A program made the position numbers and the translations under genes. The notes under the pieces are model-generated. The model saw nothing but the letters and a program-made list of their open reading frames with translations. It did not search any database and had not been told where the DNA came from. Below are positions 43,887 to 53,064 of a stretch of DNA of 64,000 nt, one piece after another. The stretch's first letter is position 1; the number at the start of each line of letters is the position of its first letter. This DNA is from Archaeoglobus sp. UBA234 (GTDB lineage Archaea; Halobacteriota; Archaeoglobi; Archaeoglobales; Archaeoglobaceae). Where the stretch lies: the NCBI GenBank assembly GCA_002494625.1, contig DACH01000019.1, positions 8,579-72,578 of the forward strand, in the 5' to 3' direction.

Positions 43887-44738
43887 ATGATAAAAATCGT
43901 AATAATCTTTCTTGGAATAATAGCTATTCTGATAGTACTATGTGCTATAATCGGCGATATTACATTCAGTAAAAGAGTAGAAAATGAAGTGAAGGAACTT
44001 TTTAAAGAGAACAGGAAAACAAAACCGGAAATCATTACTGAAGAGGAGATAGAAGGTTTACCTGAGCCGGTTCAGAGATATCTTAAATATACTCAGATAA
44101 TAGGAAAAGAAAAAATCAACACAGTCAGACTGAAACAGGGTGGATATTTCCGAATGAATGAGGATCAGAAATGGATGCCTGTAGAAGCAGAACAGTACTT
44201 CAATGTCGATTCTATCGAGTTTATTTGGGTAGCAAAAGTAGATTACGCTCCATTGCTGTCAATATATGCGAAAGACGAATTCGTTGATGGTAAGGGTAAC
44301 TTAGTAGTGAAATTGCTGGGTATAATCAAAGTTGTCGATGCAAAGGGGTATGAAATTGATAACGGAGAGATTTTGAGATTTCTTGCCGAAAGTGTATGGT
44401 TCCCTTCAGCATTTTTAAATGACTACATTGAGTGGGAGGCTATTGATAACGAATCAGCAAAGGCAATCATAACTTACCAGGGAATTTCAGCTTCAGCAAT
44501 TTTTCATTTTAATGAGAAGGGGGAAGTAACAAGCATTACAGCGAAACGATATAGAGAAGTGGATGGCAACTTTGTTCTTGAAGATTGGGAAGGGCAAATT
44601 ATAGAGTATAAAATGTTCAATGGTGTTAATGTCCCGAGCAGCAGGGTAGATATCATCTGGAAATTAAAAACTGGGGATTTTTGCTATGATAGGATTGAAC
44701 TCACCGATATTGAATACGGCAACTCCTCTGTATATTGA
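43887..44738 (+). CDS. DUF6544/DUF6920-family protein
   Basis: A 283-residue protein with an N-terminal membrane anchor (about 2-25) and a lipocalin-like or SRPBCC-like soluble part. Conserved pieces are GLPEPVQRYLKYTQIIG (about 58-74), the VRLKQGGYFRM strand, WMPVEAEQYFNVD and FLAESVWFPSAFLNDYIEWE. These match a largely bacterial family of unknown function (DUF6544/DUF6920), so the gene may have been acquired. A TATA-like tatttatatat lies upstream (about 43849-43859). It is monocistronic. Confidence 0.78.
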   Translation: MIKIVIIFLGIIAILIVLCAIIGDITFSKRVENEVKELFKENRKTKPEIITEEEIEGLPEPVQRYLKYTQIIGKEKINTVRLKQGGYFRMNEDQKWMPVEAEQYFNVDSIEFIWVAKVDYAPLLSIYAKDEFVDGKGNLVVKLLGIIKVVDAKGYEIDNGEILRFLAESVWFPSAFLNDYIEWEAIDNESAKAIITYQGISASAIFHFNEKGEVTSITAKRYREVDGNFVLEDWEGQIIEYKMFNGVNVPSSRVDIIWKLKTGDFCYDRIELTDIEYGNSSVY

Positions 44739-44846
44739 GCTGATTGCGTATACCGGCCGAGATATAAACAACAGGATTAACACAGGCACATAAATCCGCA
44801 AAAGCTATGTGATCCTGAAAAGGTGGATTGGTGGGAGAGGTTTGTA

Positions 44847-45335
44847 ATGAGCGGCATGAACAGTATGAACGGTGTGGGTAGTATGAGCGATATCCTGATC
44901 AGAGAAGCAGAAGAATCTGACCTGCCTATGATTGAAAAACTGGTTGTAGAGCTTATAGAATCTATGGAAAACAAAGAAGGCATTGAACTCCATACTGTGC
45001 TTGAAAACTGTCAAAATCTCCTGAAGGATATCAATTCACATATTTTAGTCGCAGAGCTGGATGGGGATGTAGTTGGTTTTATCAATTTTACAGTTCGCAG
45101 GACACTTTTACATATTGCTCCATCCGGCTTAATCGATGAACTTGTAGTTACCGAAAATTATCGTAATAAGGGCATCGGCAAACAACTGATAAATGCAGCT
45201 ATTGAGAAATGCAGATCTATTGGATGCTGCGAAGTTGAAGTAAGTACCGAGTCTGCAAATACTGTTGCAATAGAGTTTTATAAGAAGTGCGGGTTTGAAA
45301 AGAAAGGTGTCTTTCTTGAAAAAGATCTGGTATAG
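44847..45335 (+). CDS. GNAT-family N-acetyltransferase
   Basis: A 162-residue GNAT acetyltransferase. The acetyl-CoA site is RNKGIGKQLINAAI; the preceding strand LIDELVVTENY and the later FYKKCGFEKKG complete the fold. ATG 44847 has GGGAGAGG six bases upstream; ATG 44883 (MSDILIREAEESD) is where conservation begins, and the 12 residues between (MSGMNSMNGVGS) are low complexity. Substrate unknown. Confidence 0.83.
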   Translation: MSGMNSMNGVGSMSDILIREAEESDLPMIEKLVVELIESMENKEGIELHTVLENCQNLLKDINSHILVAELDGDVVGFINFTVRRTLLHIAPSGLIDELVVTENYRNKGIGKQLINAAIEKCRSIGCCEVEVSTESANTVAIEFYKKCGFEKKGVFLEKDLV

Positions 45336-45758
45336 GTCTTGGATCGAATAACGAAGTTCTGCACATTGCAAGGAGAGTTATTCAGTAATCAAAGCTTCGT
45401 GAAAAAATTTTCCACGCAATCCAGTATCGATTTATTCCCTGTTTTATCAAAGATATCTTCATTGATAGAGATAGGCTAAGGAAGAGCTGACTGTAAAAAA
45501 GAGAAGATCGATAGAAAGAGTATTAGATGCGTTGTGACAGTTTAAACATCCTCAAGATATCAGGATAGAGCATAAAATCAGCATGATTTGAAAGAATACT
45601 CGACATGAAGGTTGCAGAGATCGAGAAAAAATTGATGAGGAATTGAATATACTCAAAGAAACGATTCTGTCCCTCTAATCGTTTTGATTTCCTTACAAAG
45701 CCTCTTTTAACACACTCATACGATCTTAAAAAATAAGATAAGATCAAATTTCATCTAT
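45336..45758. other. About 420 bp of decayed sequence before the hydantoin-type operon
   Basis: Short frames broken by stops (for instance a Lys/Arg-rich stretch around 45495-45680 on the plus strand) look like remains of a gene but match nothing I can name. The spacer marks the left edge of the accessory region. No repeat, RNA gene or intact ORF is supportable here. Confidence 0.4.
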
Positions 45759-45785
45759 TGAAAAGATGTTCCAAAAACTTAAATA
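45759..45785 (+). promoter_or_regulatory. Promoter of the DUF917-hyuA operon with NrpR-like operator
   Basis: TGAA-AAGATG-TTCC (45759-45772) differs by one base from GGAA-N6-TTCC. It is followed by AAAAA and the TATA-like cttaaata (45778-45785), the same order and spacing as the AtuA promoter (TTCC-AAAAA-TTTAAATA). The transcription start would fall near 45808, which supports GTG 45832 as the start codon. Confidence 0.6.
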
Positions 45786-45831
45786 GTATGAAAAAATATT
45801 TCACAAATTGACAGTAAGATGGAGGGATTTT

Positions 45832-46917
45832 GTGAGGAGCTTGGATAAAGAGGCCATTGAAAATCTATCAGTAGGAGCAGCAATTCTCGGAACTGGAGGT
45901 GGTGGAGACCCTTACATCGGAAAACTGACAGCAATTCAGGCTTTGGAAGAAGGATATGAGATTAATATCGTGGATGTAAAAGATGTTCCAAAAGATGCCT
46001 TAGTCATTCCCTCTGCAGGTATGGGGACTCCAACCGTTATTGTTGAGAAACTTCCGAGAGGTACCGAGATAATCAACGCCTTCAGGGCTTTGGGTGAGTA
46101 TCTTGGAAAAGAGGTTTTTGCCACTATGCCGATAGAAGCAGGGGGGCTGAATTCCACCTTTCCGTTAGCTGTTGGAGCGAAAATGGGTATACCGATTGTA
46201 GATGCTGATGGAATGGGTAGAGCTTTTCCAGAACTTCAAATGACCACTTTCCACATAAATGGTGTGCCCGTAACTCCAATGGCATTAGCAGATGAGAGAG
46301 ACAACATCGTCCTCCTCAACACTTGTGATAACTACTGGGCTGAATGGATTGCTCGAGATATTACAATAAGGTTCGGTGGCACTGCTTGGATTGCACTATA
46401 TCCAATGACTGGCAAGGAACTCAGAAAAGCCGCTATTCCTGGCACTCTAACTCTTGCTGAGAGGCTTGGAGAGGCTGTGAGAGAGGCAAGGGAGAAAAAA
46501 GAGAATCCTATCGATGCTGTGTTGAATGCATCCAAGGGTTTTGAGCTTTTCAAAGGCAAGGTTGTGGATGTTGAGAGAAGAACCACAGGGGGGTTTGCGA
46601 GAGGTGTTGTTAAAATTGAGGGGTTTGGTGAATATTCTGACAACATTCTGGAAGTTCACATTCAGAATGAGAATCTTGTGGCAATAAAAAATGGAGATGT
46701 TTTAGCCAGCGTCCCAGATTTGATAACCATCCTCGACCTTGAAACTGCTGTACCCATAACAACTGAGTCTGTGAAGTATGGTCAAAGATGTTTTGTCATA
46801 GGCATACCCTGCAGTGAAATGTGGAGAACTGAGAGAGGGCTTGAGGTTGCAGGTCCAAAATACTTTGGCTATAATGTCGAGTACAAACCCATAGAGAAAA
46901 TCATGGGGGAGGTTTGA
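45832..46917 (+). CDS. DUF917 (thiohydantoin-desulfurase-type) protein 1
   Basis: A 361-residue protein of the DUF917 family, whose N-domain is now associated with S-methyl-thiohydantoin desulfurases; a bacterial relative removes sulfur from the thiohydantoin formed in ergothioneine breakdown. Conserved blocks are ILGTGGGGDPYIGKL near the N-terminus and DADGMGRAFPELQMTTFHI (about residue 125-143). GGAGG lies six bases before GTG 45832. The stop overlaps the next start (TGATG), a hydantoinase-type gene, the usual neighbour of DUF917. A paralogue is at 53065. Exact substrate unknown. Confidence 0.85.
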   Translation: MRSLDKEAIENLSVGAAILGTGGGGDPYIGKLTAIQALEEGYEINIVDVKDVPKDALVIPSAGMGTPTVIVEKLPRGTEIINAFRALGEYLGKEVFATMPIEAGGLNSTFPLAVGAKMGIPIVDADGMGRAFPELQMTTFHINGVPVTPMALADERDNIVLLNTCDNYWAEWIARDITIRFGGTAWIALYPMTGKELRKAAIPGTLTLAERLGEAVREAREKKENPIDAVLNASKGFELFKGKVVDVERRTTGGFARGVVKIEGFGEYSDNILEVHIQNENLVAIKNGDVLASVPDLITILDLETAVPITTESVKYGQRCFVIGIPCSEMWRTERGLEVAGPKYFGYNVEYKPIEKIMGEV

Positions 46918-48470
46918 TGAGTTATAGAATAGGAATTGATGTTGGTGGTACCAATACAGACGCCGTGATTGTGGATAAGGAAAACAGAGTTGTCGCCAAG
47001 ATAAAGGTTGCTACTACAGAAGATGTAACAACCGGTATTTTAAATGCTCTCGATGGTGTCTTAAAAGAATCTGATGTTGATGTTGCTGAAATAAAATATG
47101 CTATGCTCGGAACAACCCACTGTACCAATGCAATTGTGGAGAGGAAAAATCTAGCAAAAGTTGGGATTATAAGGATTGGAAAGCCTGCAACTCTTTCAAT
47201 AAAACCACTGATCTCCTGGCCAGAAGACCTGGTTAACGCCATCGGAGGTTACATGCACATTATCGCTGGAGGGCATGAATATGATGGGCGAGAACTATCC
47301 AAGCTCAATGAAGATGAGGTGAGAAAAGCTCTACGAGATCTCAAAGAAAAGGGAGTAGAGGCGTTAGCTATCTCAGCAGTATTCTCTCCGGTAAACAATG
47401 AGCATGAAATGAGAGTTGCTGAAATTGCAAGAGAGATACTGGGCGATATACCGATAACACTCTCTCACGAGATCGGTAGCATAGGACTACTGGAAAGGGA
47501 AAATGCTGCGGTTATTAATGCCGCAGTGGTAAAGGTCGCAAAAACAGCAATAAAATCCTTTGAGAATGCTTTAAAAGAAAAGGGGGTTGAAGCAAAGCTC
47601 TACATTACCCAAAATGATGGTACTTTGATGTCTGCAGAGTATGCATTGAAATATCCTGTTTTAACAATAGCCTCGGGACCTGCCAACAGCCTAAGAGGTG
47701 CTGCATTTTTGTCAGGGCTAAAAGATGGTATCGTTGTCGATATTGGAGGAACGACCACTGATATTGGTGTCCTCGTAAATGGGTTTCCCAGAGAGAGTTC
47801 GGTAGCTGTCGAGATTGGCGATGTAAGAACGAATTTCCGAATGCCTGATTTGGTTTCTATAGGTCTTGGAGGAGGTAGTTTAGTCAAGTTTGAGAATGGT
47901 GTTAAAGTAGGCCCAGAAAGCGTTGGATACCGATTGGAAAAAGAAGCTCTAGTTTTTGGTGGAGATAAACTAACCGCCACAGATATTGCAGTTTATCTGA
48001 AGAGAGTTGAGCTGGGAGATCCATCGAGGTTAAGGAATCTTAATGATAAACTAGTGGAAAAAGCTTCAGAGAGAATGAAAACAATGGTTGAGGAGGCAAT
48101 TGATAGAATGAAAACGAGTCCGGATCCGGTTCCGGTGATACTCGTTGGTGGTGGGAGTATACTTCTTCCCGGTAACCTTAAAGGAGCCTCCAAGGTGATA
48201 AAACCGAAGAATTTCGAGGTTGCCAACGCAATAGGAGCTGCCATCGCTCAGGTGAGTGGTGAGATTGATAAAGTCTTCTCTCTTGAGGAGAGGGGAAGGG
48301 AAGAAGTCCTCAGAGAAGCAAAGGAGATTGCAGTTGAAGAAGCGATCAAAGCTGGAGCAGATCCGAACACTGTAGAAATTGTTGATGTGGATGAAATCCC
48401 TCTTGCATACCTACCAGGTAACGCGATAAGAATCCGAGCAAAAGCGGCCGGTTACCTGAAAATTTTATAA
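46917..48470 (+). CDS. hyuA: Hydantoinase/oxoprolinase HyuA-family protein
   Basis: A 517-residue ASKHA-fold protein of the HyuA/HydA family: GIDVGGTNTDAVIVD at the N-terminus, LGTTHCTNAIVERKN, NAAVVKVAKTAI, and VVDIGGTTTDIGVLVNGFP. Relatives hydrolyse N-methylhydantoin, 5-oxoproline or lactams with ATP, normally together with a HyuB subunit. No HyuB is encoded in the window; the short form paired with DUF917 is a recognised arrangement. Start ATG 46917 overlaps the DUF917 stop. Confidence 0.88.
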   Translation: MSYRIGIDVGGTNTDAVIVDKENRVVAKIKVATTEDVTTGILNALDGVLKESDVDVAEIKYAMLGTTHCTNAIVERKNLAKVGIIRIGKPATLSIKPLISWPEDLVNAIGGYMHIIAGGHEYDGRELSKLNEDEVRKALRDLKEKGVEALAISAVFSPVNNEHEMRVAEIAREILGDIPITLSHEIGSIGLLERENAAVINAAVVKVAKTAIKSFENALKEKGVEAKLYITQNDGTLMSAEYALKYPVLTIASGPANSLRGAAFLSGLKDGIVVDIGGTTTDIGVLVNGFPRESSVAVEIGDVRTNFRMPDLVSIGLGGGSLVKFENGVKVGPESVGYRLEKEALVFGGDKLTATDIAVYLKRVELGDPSRLRNLNDKLVEKASERMKTMVEEAIDRMKTSPDPVPVILVGGGSILLPGNLKGASKVIKPKNFEVANAIGAAIAQVSGEIDKVFSLEERGREEVLREAKEIAVEEAIKAGADPNTVEIVDVDEIPLAYLPGNAIRIRAKAAGYLKIL

Positions 48471-48498
48471 TTTTCTGTTACAGAGGGAGGTGTTTTGT

Positions 48499-49830
48499 TT
48501 GGGTGAAAGTGAAAAAACAGAGCAGATGTTTAAGGATTTTGAGAGAGAGCCAGTTCCAGCTGAACTCAGAAAAAACTGGTTGGAAATGGGACTGGTATGG
48601 ATAGGAATTGGAATGTGTCTTGCTGCACTGATGCTTGGAGGTGTTGTTGGATTTGGTCTTGATTTGGCTTCAGCTGCAGGAGCTATTTTATTAGGCAGCT
48701 TAGTTCTAACAATTATAAACGCCATGTGCTCCATTGTAGGTGCAGATACAGGTCTATCCACTGCTATGATTGGAAGATTTGCATTTGGAGATATTGGAGT
48801 ATATATTACCGCTGCCGTGCTCGCATTGGGCTGTTATGGTTGGTTTGCAGTTCAGCTTGGCCTCTTTGGAGAGACAGCAGTAGCCGGAATCCAGATGATA
48901 ACGGATTATACTGCAAACACTCAGCTAATGATCATTATTGGTGGCATTCTGATGATTACCACTGCTATTTATGGCTACAGAGGGATAGCTTTGCTCAGTA
49001 AAATCGCCGTGCCATTGATGGTGATAATACTGTTAGCATCTCTATTCAGAATTTTGAGCGAACATCCATGGGGTGAGCTTGTAGCAGAAGGTCCACCCGG
49101 CGATCCAATGCCTTTTGGCGTTGCAGCTTCCATAATAGCTGGTTCGTTTATGGTTGGAGCGGTTATAGGACCTGATATAACAAGGTATGCAAAGGATAGA
49201 AAACATGCTGTTGGAGCTGCAATACTGGGGTTCTTAATTGGCTTTAGCCTGATGGTATATCTCGGTTCGATTCTTGCCCATGCTGTTGGAGAGTGGGATG
49301 CAGTTAAGATAATGATAGGTCTTGGCTGGGGATTGATTGCGATTATAGTTTTGGTCCTCGCTCAGTGGACAACGAATGATAACAACCTTTATTCAGCAGC
49401 TCTTGATCTCTCGGTAATATTTAGGACATGGCCTAAGTGGAAGCTTACTCTTGTAGCAGGAATTCTTGGTATAGTCATTGCCTTAAGCGGGATATACGGA
49501 AAATTTGTCCAGTGGCTGATGATTTTAAGTGCTACGATTCCTCCGATAGGCGGGGTTTATGTTACAGATTACTTCCTCTTTAATAAGGACTTCTACCGAT
49601 TTGAAAATCTCAGTAAGGTTCCCAAATGGCGACCGATAATGTTCATCGCTTGGATTGCTGGATCCTTTGTTGCATTCTGCACCACTCCTCCACCGACAGG
49701 CTTTGGGTGGTTTACCTTGACAACGGTTTCTGCAGTTGATGCTTTCATCGTTGCCGTTGTTGTTCAGGCAGTTCTAACAGTTTTGGATAGAAAATCAAGG
49801 GGTACATGGCCAGAAGTAACCCCAATGTAA
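48499..49830 (+). CDS. NCS1-family permease (hydantoin/nucleobase type)
   Basis: A 443-residue transporter with about twelve membrane helices. The NCS1 family includes CodB (cytosine), PucI (allantoin) and Mhp1 (hydantoins). Typical features are the cytoplasmic N-terminus before NWLEMGLVWIGIGMCLAALMLGG, GPDITRYAKDRKHAV in the centre and AQWTTNDNNLYSAALDLS in the second half. Operon partners (hydantoinase-type protein, hydantoin racemase) point to a hydantoin or related ring. GGAGG is eight bases before TTG 48499; GTG 48490 overlaps that site. Confidence 0.88.
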   Translation: MGESEKTEQMFKDFEREPVPAELRKNWLEMGLVWIGIGMCLAALMLGGVVGFGLDLASAAGAILLGSLVLTIINAMCSIVGADTGLSTAMIGRFAFGDIGVYITAAVLALGCYGWFAVQLGLFGETAVAGIQMITDYTANTQLMIIIGGILMITTAIYGYRGIALLSKIAVPLMVIILLASLFRILSEHPWGELVAEGPPGDPMPFGVAASIIAGSFMVGAVIGPDITRYAKDRKHAVGAAILGFLIGFSLMVYLGSILAHAVGEWDAVKIMIGLGWGLIAIIVLVLAQWTTNDNNLYSAALDLSVIFRTWPKWKLTLVAGILGIVIALSGIYGKFVQWLMILSATIPPIGGVYVTDYFLFNKDFYRFENLSKVPKWRPIMFIAWIAGSFVAFCTTPPPTGFGWFTLTTVSAVDAFIVAVVVQAVLTVLDRKSRGTWPEVTPM

Positions 49831-49879
49831 TTTCTTGTTTTTTTTATTTATTTAGTTCTACAAATTGGAGGTGTATGGA

Positions 49880-50608
49880 TTGAGTAAACTGAAAATTAGG
49901 GTTATTGTCCCAATAATTGCTGACATTTTTAACGAAGAAGTTGAAAGGGAATTCAAGACTTATGCTTCAGATAAAACCGAGATTGAGGTTGTTAATATAG
50001 ATAGGGGAACTGCGTCCATAGAATCCGAATACGATGAAGCCCTTGCAGCCCCGGGTATAATTAATAAAGTTATTGAAGCAGAAAAAAAAGGGTTTGATGG
50101 TGCGATTATAGATTGCTTCGGAGATCCTGGTGTAAAGGCTGCCAGAGAGGTTGTAGACATCCCAGTTGTTGGGGCAGCCGAACCTTCCATGCTCTTTGCG
50201 TGTTCACTGGGTCAGAGATTCTCGATAGTCACAGTATTAGACAATGTTCTACCTATGATCGAGAACATTGCAAAAGTCCTTGGAGTTCATAAGAAGCTTG
50301 CTTCGATAAGGAGCGTAAATATCCCGGTTCTTGAACTGCACGATAAAGATAGACTAAAGAATGCTCTCCACAATGAAATGACGAAGGCAATCAAGGAAGA
50401 TAAGGCTCATGTTTTGATTCTGGGTTGTACCGGAATGATGGGTTTGGCAAAGGATCTCCATACCATGCTCAAAAAGGATGGATTTGATGTCCCAGTCATC
50501 GATCCAGCATCAGCATCACTCAAGTTCCTCGAAGCTTTGCTTGAGTTGGGTTTGAGGCAGAGCAGGCTAACATACATGAAGCCACCTGAAAAAGAGAGAA
50601 GGGTATAG
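49880..50608 (+). CDS. Asp/Glu/hydantoin racemase
   Basis: A 242-residue two-domain racemase of the aspartate/glutamate/hydantoin superfamily. The two catalytic Cys are in AIIDCFGDPGV (about residue 77) and LILGCTGMMGL (about 184); VVGAAEPSMLFAC lies between. Hydantoin racemases interconvert D- and L-5-substituted hydantoins so that a stereospecific hydrolase can use both. TTG 49880 follows GGAGGTG by six bases. It follows the permease gene by about 50 bases in the same operon. Confidence 0.88.
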   Translation: MSKLKIRVIVPIIADIFNEEVEREFKTYASDKTEIEVVNIDRGTASIESEYDEALAAPGIINKVIEAEKKGFDGAIIDCFGDPGVKAAREVVDIPVVGAAEPSMLFACSLGQRFSIVTVLDNVLPMIENIAKVLGVHKKLASIRSVNIPVLELHDKDRLKNALHNEMTKAIKEDKAHVLILGCTGMMGLAKDLHTMLKKDGFDVPVIDPASASLKFLEALLELGLRQSRLTYMKPPEKERRV

Positions 50609-50616
50609 GTGATATT

Positions 50617-51147
50617 GTGGGTTCTATTTTTGAAGTCATTAAGGGTAGAAGAAGCGTCAGAAAATTTCAGAGAAAGGCAATTGATGACGATAAAATGCAG
50701 CAAATTTTGGATGCAGCGATCTGGGCTCCATCAGCAGGAAATCAGCAACCCTGGGTTTTTATCGCGGTAAGGGATCCAAAGTCCATAGAAAAAATAAAGG
50801 TTGTGTCTCCAGGAATATTCGATATCCCTGCAGCGATCATAGTTGTCTGTAGAGATATGAAAATTGCGGAAAAAACTGGAAATCTGCAACTATCCATTTT
50901 TGACATTGCAATGGCAACACAGAACATGTTACTCATGGCTTATGAGCTTGGAATTGGCACATGTCCAGTAAAATCTTTTAACCAGAGAGCAGTCCAGGTA
51001 CTTCTCGATCTTCCAGATCACATAACCCCGGAATTGCTGGTCACCATAGGATACCCCGCAGAAAAGCCATCTCCGCGTGAGAGGAGGAGAGGAGTTATAT
51101 TTTTTGAAAGGTATGGACAGAGGGGAGACGATGGGGAACAAAGATGA
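50617..51147 (+). CDS. Nitroreductase-family flavoprotein
   Basis: A 176-residue FMN/NAD(P)H oxidoreductase. RRSVRKFQRKAIDD, WAPSAGNQQPWVF and the later GIGTCPVKSF, TIGYPAEKPSPRER blocks are family features. Nitroreductase relatives include ene-reductases and dehydrogenases, so a role in reducing a ring double bond of the operon's substrate is possible. It starts with GTG nine bases after the racemase stop and its end overlaps the next gene by 17 bases. Confidence 0.86.
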   Translation: MGSIFEVIKGRRSVRKFQRKAIDDDKMQQILDAAIWAPSAGNQQPWVFIAVRDPKSIEKIKVVSPGIFDIPAAIIVVCRDMKIAEKTGNLQLSIFDIAMATQNMLLMAYELGIGTCPVKSFNQRAVQVLLDLPDHITPELLVTIGYPAEKPSPRERRRGVIFFERYGQRGDDGEQR

Positions 51148-51424
51148 TCTGAGAAATGAAATATTTGAACTGCTTTGTTTCATGTTATCGAGTGCAAGAG
51201 GATTGATTGATGAACCAAAAGCTTACGGACCGTTTAGAATCATAGATTCAGTAAGCAGACTAATTACCATACTTGAAAAACATCAGCTTGCAGATGATTT
51301 TTTAATAAAAGAAAAAAGGAAAATTGAGGAAGGGAAGTACTCTGTAATGGATGGAGAAGAGAAATTTAAAGAATTCTTGGATGCTTTGATGGTGGATTTT
51401 GCCGAAGAACTTAAGAAAAGGTGA
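51131..51424 (+). CDS. DUF6092-like small protein
   Basis: A 97-residue helical protein with the block FELLCFMLSSARGLIDEPKAYGPFRIIDSVSRLI (within residues 9-44), which I associate with the DUF6092 family found beside hydantoinase-type or DUF917 genes. It is acidic/basic mixed with no catalytic motif. AGGGGA lies four bases before ATG 51131; ATG 51113 is an alternative. Its start lies inside the nitroreductase gene, so the two are translationally coupled. Function unknown. Confidence 0.65.
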   Translation: MGNKDDLRNEIFELLCFMLSSARGLIDEPKAYGPFRIIDSVSRLITILEKHQLADDFLIKEKRKIEEGKYSVMDGEEKFKEFLDALMVDFAEELKKR

Positions 51425-51430
51425 AGTGGA

Positions 51431-52510
51431 ATGAACGCAAAAATAACAAGAATAACTGCCGGAAAATTCGATTTATCCCTAAAAGAACCTTTTAAAATTT
51501 CGCTTGGAACAATTACAAAAGCAAAAAATGTTCTCGTAAAGATTTTCAGCGACGATATTGTCGGTATAGGAGAGGGTTCACCAACTTATAAAATTACAGG
51601 CGATAATCAGCAAGGCGTACTCTCTTTTATTGAAGATATAACTCCCTTACTTATCAACCAAGAATTAGATATTCAGAAGATAGATGAAGTCCTGAGTTCC
51701 TTCATAAACATGACTGCAGCAAAGGCTGCAATCAGCATCGCCATATATGATCTTGTTGGGAAGGAACTATCCAAACCCCTTTTCAGGTTGCTTGGAGGAT
51801 ACAGAGATGAGATAAAGACAGATCTTACGATAGGAATACTCCCACCTGAAAAGGTTAGAGAGAAGGCTATAGATGCTATATCAAGGGGTTTTGAGATTCT
51901 GAAGATAAAAGTCGAAGGAAATGTTGAAAAAGATTTCAAGAGAATTGAAGCGATTAGTGATTTAGGAATTAAAATAAGAATTGACGCAAACCAAGGTTTC
52001 ACGCCAAAAGATGTGATTAAATTCATTCGAAAAATATCTAATTTTGAGATAGAGTTAATCGAGCAACCAGTTCCATTTTGGGATATAAGTGGCTTGAAAT
52101 TCGTAAAAGAGAACAGTGACATCCCGGTTTTTGCGGATGAAAGTATACATCTGGCAAGGGATGCCTTAAGACTTTTAAAAGAGGGTTGTGTAGACGGGAT
52201 AAATATCAAACTCATGAAATGTGGAGGTATTTGTGAGGCAGTCAAGATAATCAATATTGCTGAAGCAGCAGGGATACCATGCATGATTGGCTGCATGCTG
52301 GAATCCAAAGTCTCACTAACTGCAGCCGCTCATCTTGCCCTCGCTTTCAGGAACATCAGATATGTAGACTTAGACTCGCATTTATTTTTGAGCGAAGATC
52401 CGGTTTTAGGCGGAATAGAGATTAAAAGCGGAAAGATAACTCTCCCAGAGGAACCAGGACTAGGAATATCTGCGGTTAAAGATGTTGGTGAAACAAAAGA
52501 GAAAAACTAA
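51431..52510 (+). CDS. Enolase-superfamily epimerase (muconate-lactonizing/dipeptide-epimerase subgroup)
   Basis: A 359-residue enolase-superfamily enzyme: capping domain (to about 120) and barrel with the catalytic KxK in EILKIKVEG, metal ligands Asp in RIDANQGF, Glu in LIEQPV and Asp in ADESIH, and KLMKCGG opposite. This is the MLE/dipeptide-epimerase subgroup, which includes L-Ala-D/L-Glu epimerases, N-succinylamino acid racemases and o-succinylbenzoate synthases. Here an epimerase of an N-carbamoyl or N-acyl amino acid would fit the operon, but that is inference. It follows the DUF6092-like gene by six bases. Confidence 0.87.
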   Translation: MNAKITRITAGKFDLSLKEPFKISLGTITKAKNVLVKIFSDDIVGIGEGSPTYKITGDNQQGVLSFIEDITPLLINQELDIQKIDEVLSSFINMTAAKAAISIAIYDLVGKELSKPLFRLLGGYRDEIKTDLTIGILPPEKVREKAIDAISRGFEILKIKVEGNVEKDFKRIEAISDLGIKIRIDANQGFTPKDVIKFIRKISNFEIELIEQPVPFWDISGLKFVKENSDIPVFADESIHLARDALRLLKEGCVDGINIKLMKCGGICEAVKIINIAEAAGIPCMIGCMLESKVSLTAAAHLALAFRNIRYVDLDSHLFLSEDPVLGGIEIKSGKITLPEEPGLGISAVKDVGETKEKN

Positions 52511-52572
52511 TCTTTTAATTCTCTACATAAAAATTAGAGTGAAAACTAGCTCCGATATACGATGTGGTAGTG

Positions 52573-53016
52573 ATGTTGGATGAGATAGACAAGGATATTC
52601 TGAGACTTTTGCAAGAGGATGGAAATGTTTCCTTGAGTGAGATAGCTAACAAGCTAAATGTCGGGGTAGCTACTGTTCATAGAAGAATTCAGAGAATGAA
52701 GATGGAAAAAATAATAAAAAAGAAAATAGTTGTGATAGATCCGGAAAAAATTGGCAAAAGGATTTTTGCTTTTATCGAGATTAAAACATCTCCTAACCAT
52801 GAGCAGAAGATTCTGGACATCCTCTCATCCTTGGATGAAATCACGGAGGTTTACCTTGTTACCGGAGATTTTGATCTTATTGTAAAGCTGGTCGTTGAAG
52901 ATATTAATGAATTCACCCAGGTAATTGAGAAAATTAGGCAAATCAGAGGTGTTGTAGATACGAGGAGTGCTATAGTTATAAAAACAAAGAAAGAGGAATA
53001 CAAGATAAAGATTTGA
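52573..53016 (+). CDS. Lrp/AsnC-family transcriptional regulator
   Basis: A 147-residue regulator: N-terminal helix-turn-helix (LDEIDKDILRLLQEDGNVSLSEIANKLNVGVATVHRRI in residues 2-39) and a RAM/Lrp ligand domain (from about 62, FIEIKTSPNHEQKILDILSS). Lrp proteins bind amino acids or related ligands and usually act on adjacent genes. It stands between the hydantoin-type operon and the second DUF917 gene, a natural place for a local regulator. ATG 52573 is preferred; GTG 52564 is also in frame. Confidence 0.86.
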   Translation: MLDEIDKDILRLLQEDGNVSLSEIANKLNVGVATVHRRIQRMKMEKIIKKKIVVIDPEKIGKRIFAFIEIKTSPNHEQKILDILSSLDEITEVYLVTGDFDLIVKLVVEDINEFTQVIEKIRQIRGVVDTRSAIVIKTKKEEYKIKI

Positions 53017-53064
53017 GAAATATGATTAATTGAGAAACATGATTAAAATACATTGGGGATTGCT

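Noticed and set aside
46917..51424. A HyuB subunit or N-carbamoylase within the hydantoin-type operon
   Set aside because: None of the frames has the length or motifs; the operon truly lacks them within this window.
51673..52308. 211-residue frame on the minus strand
   Set aside because: Antisense of the enolase-superfamily gene; no promoter or start signal.
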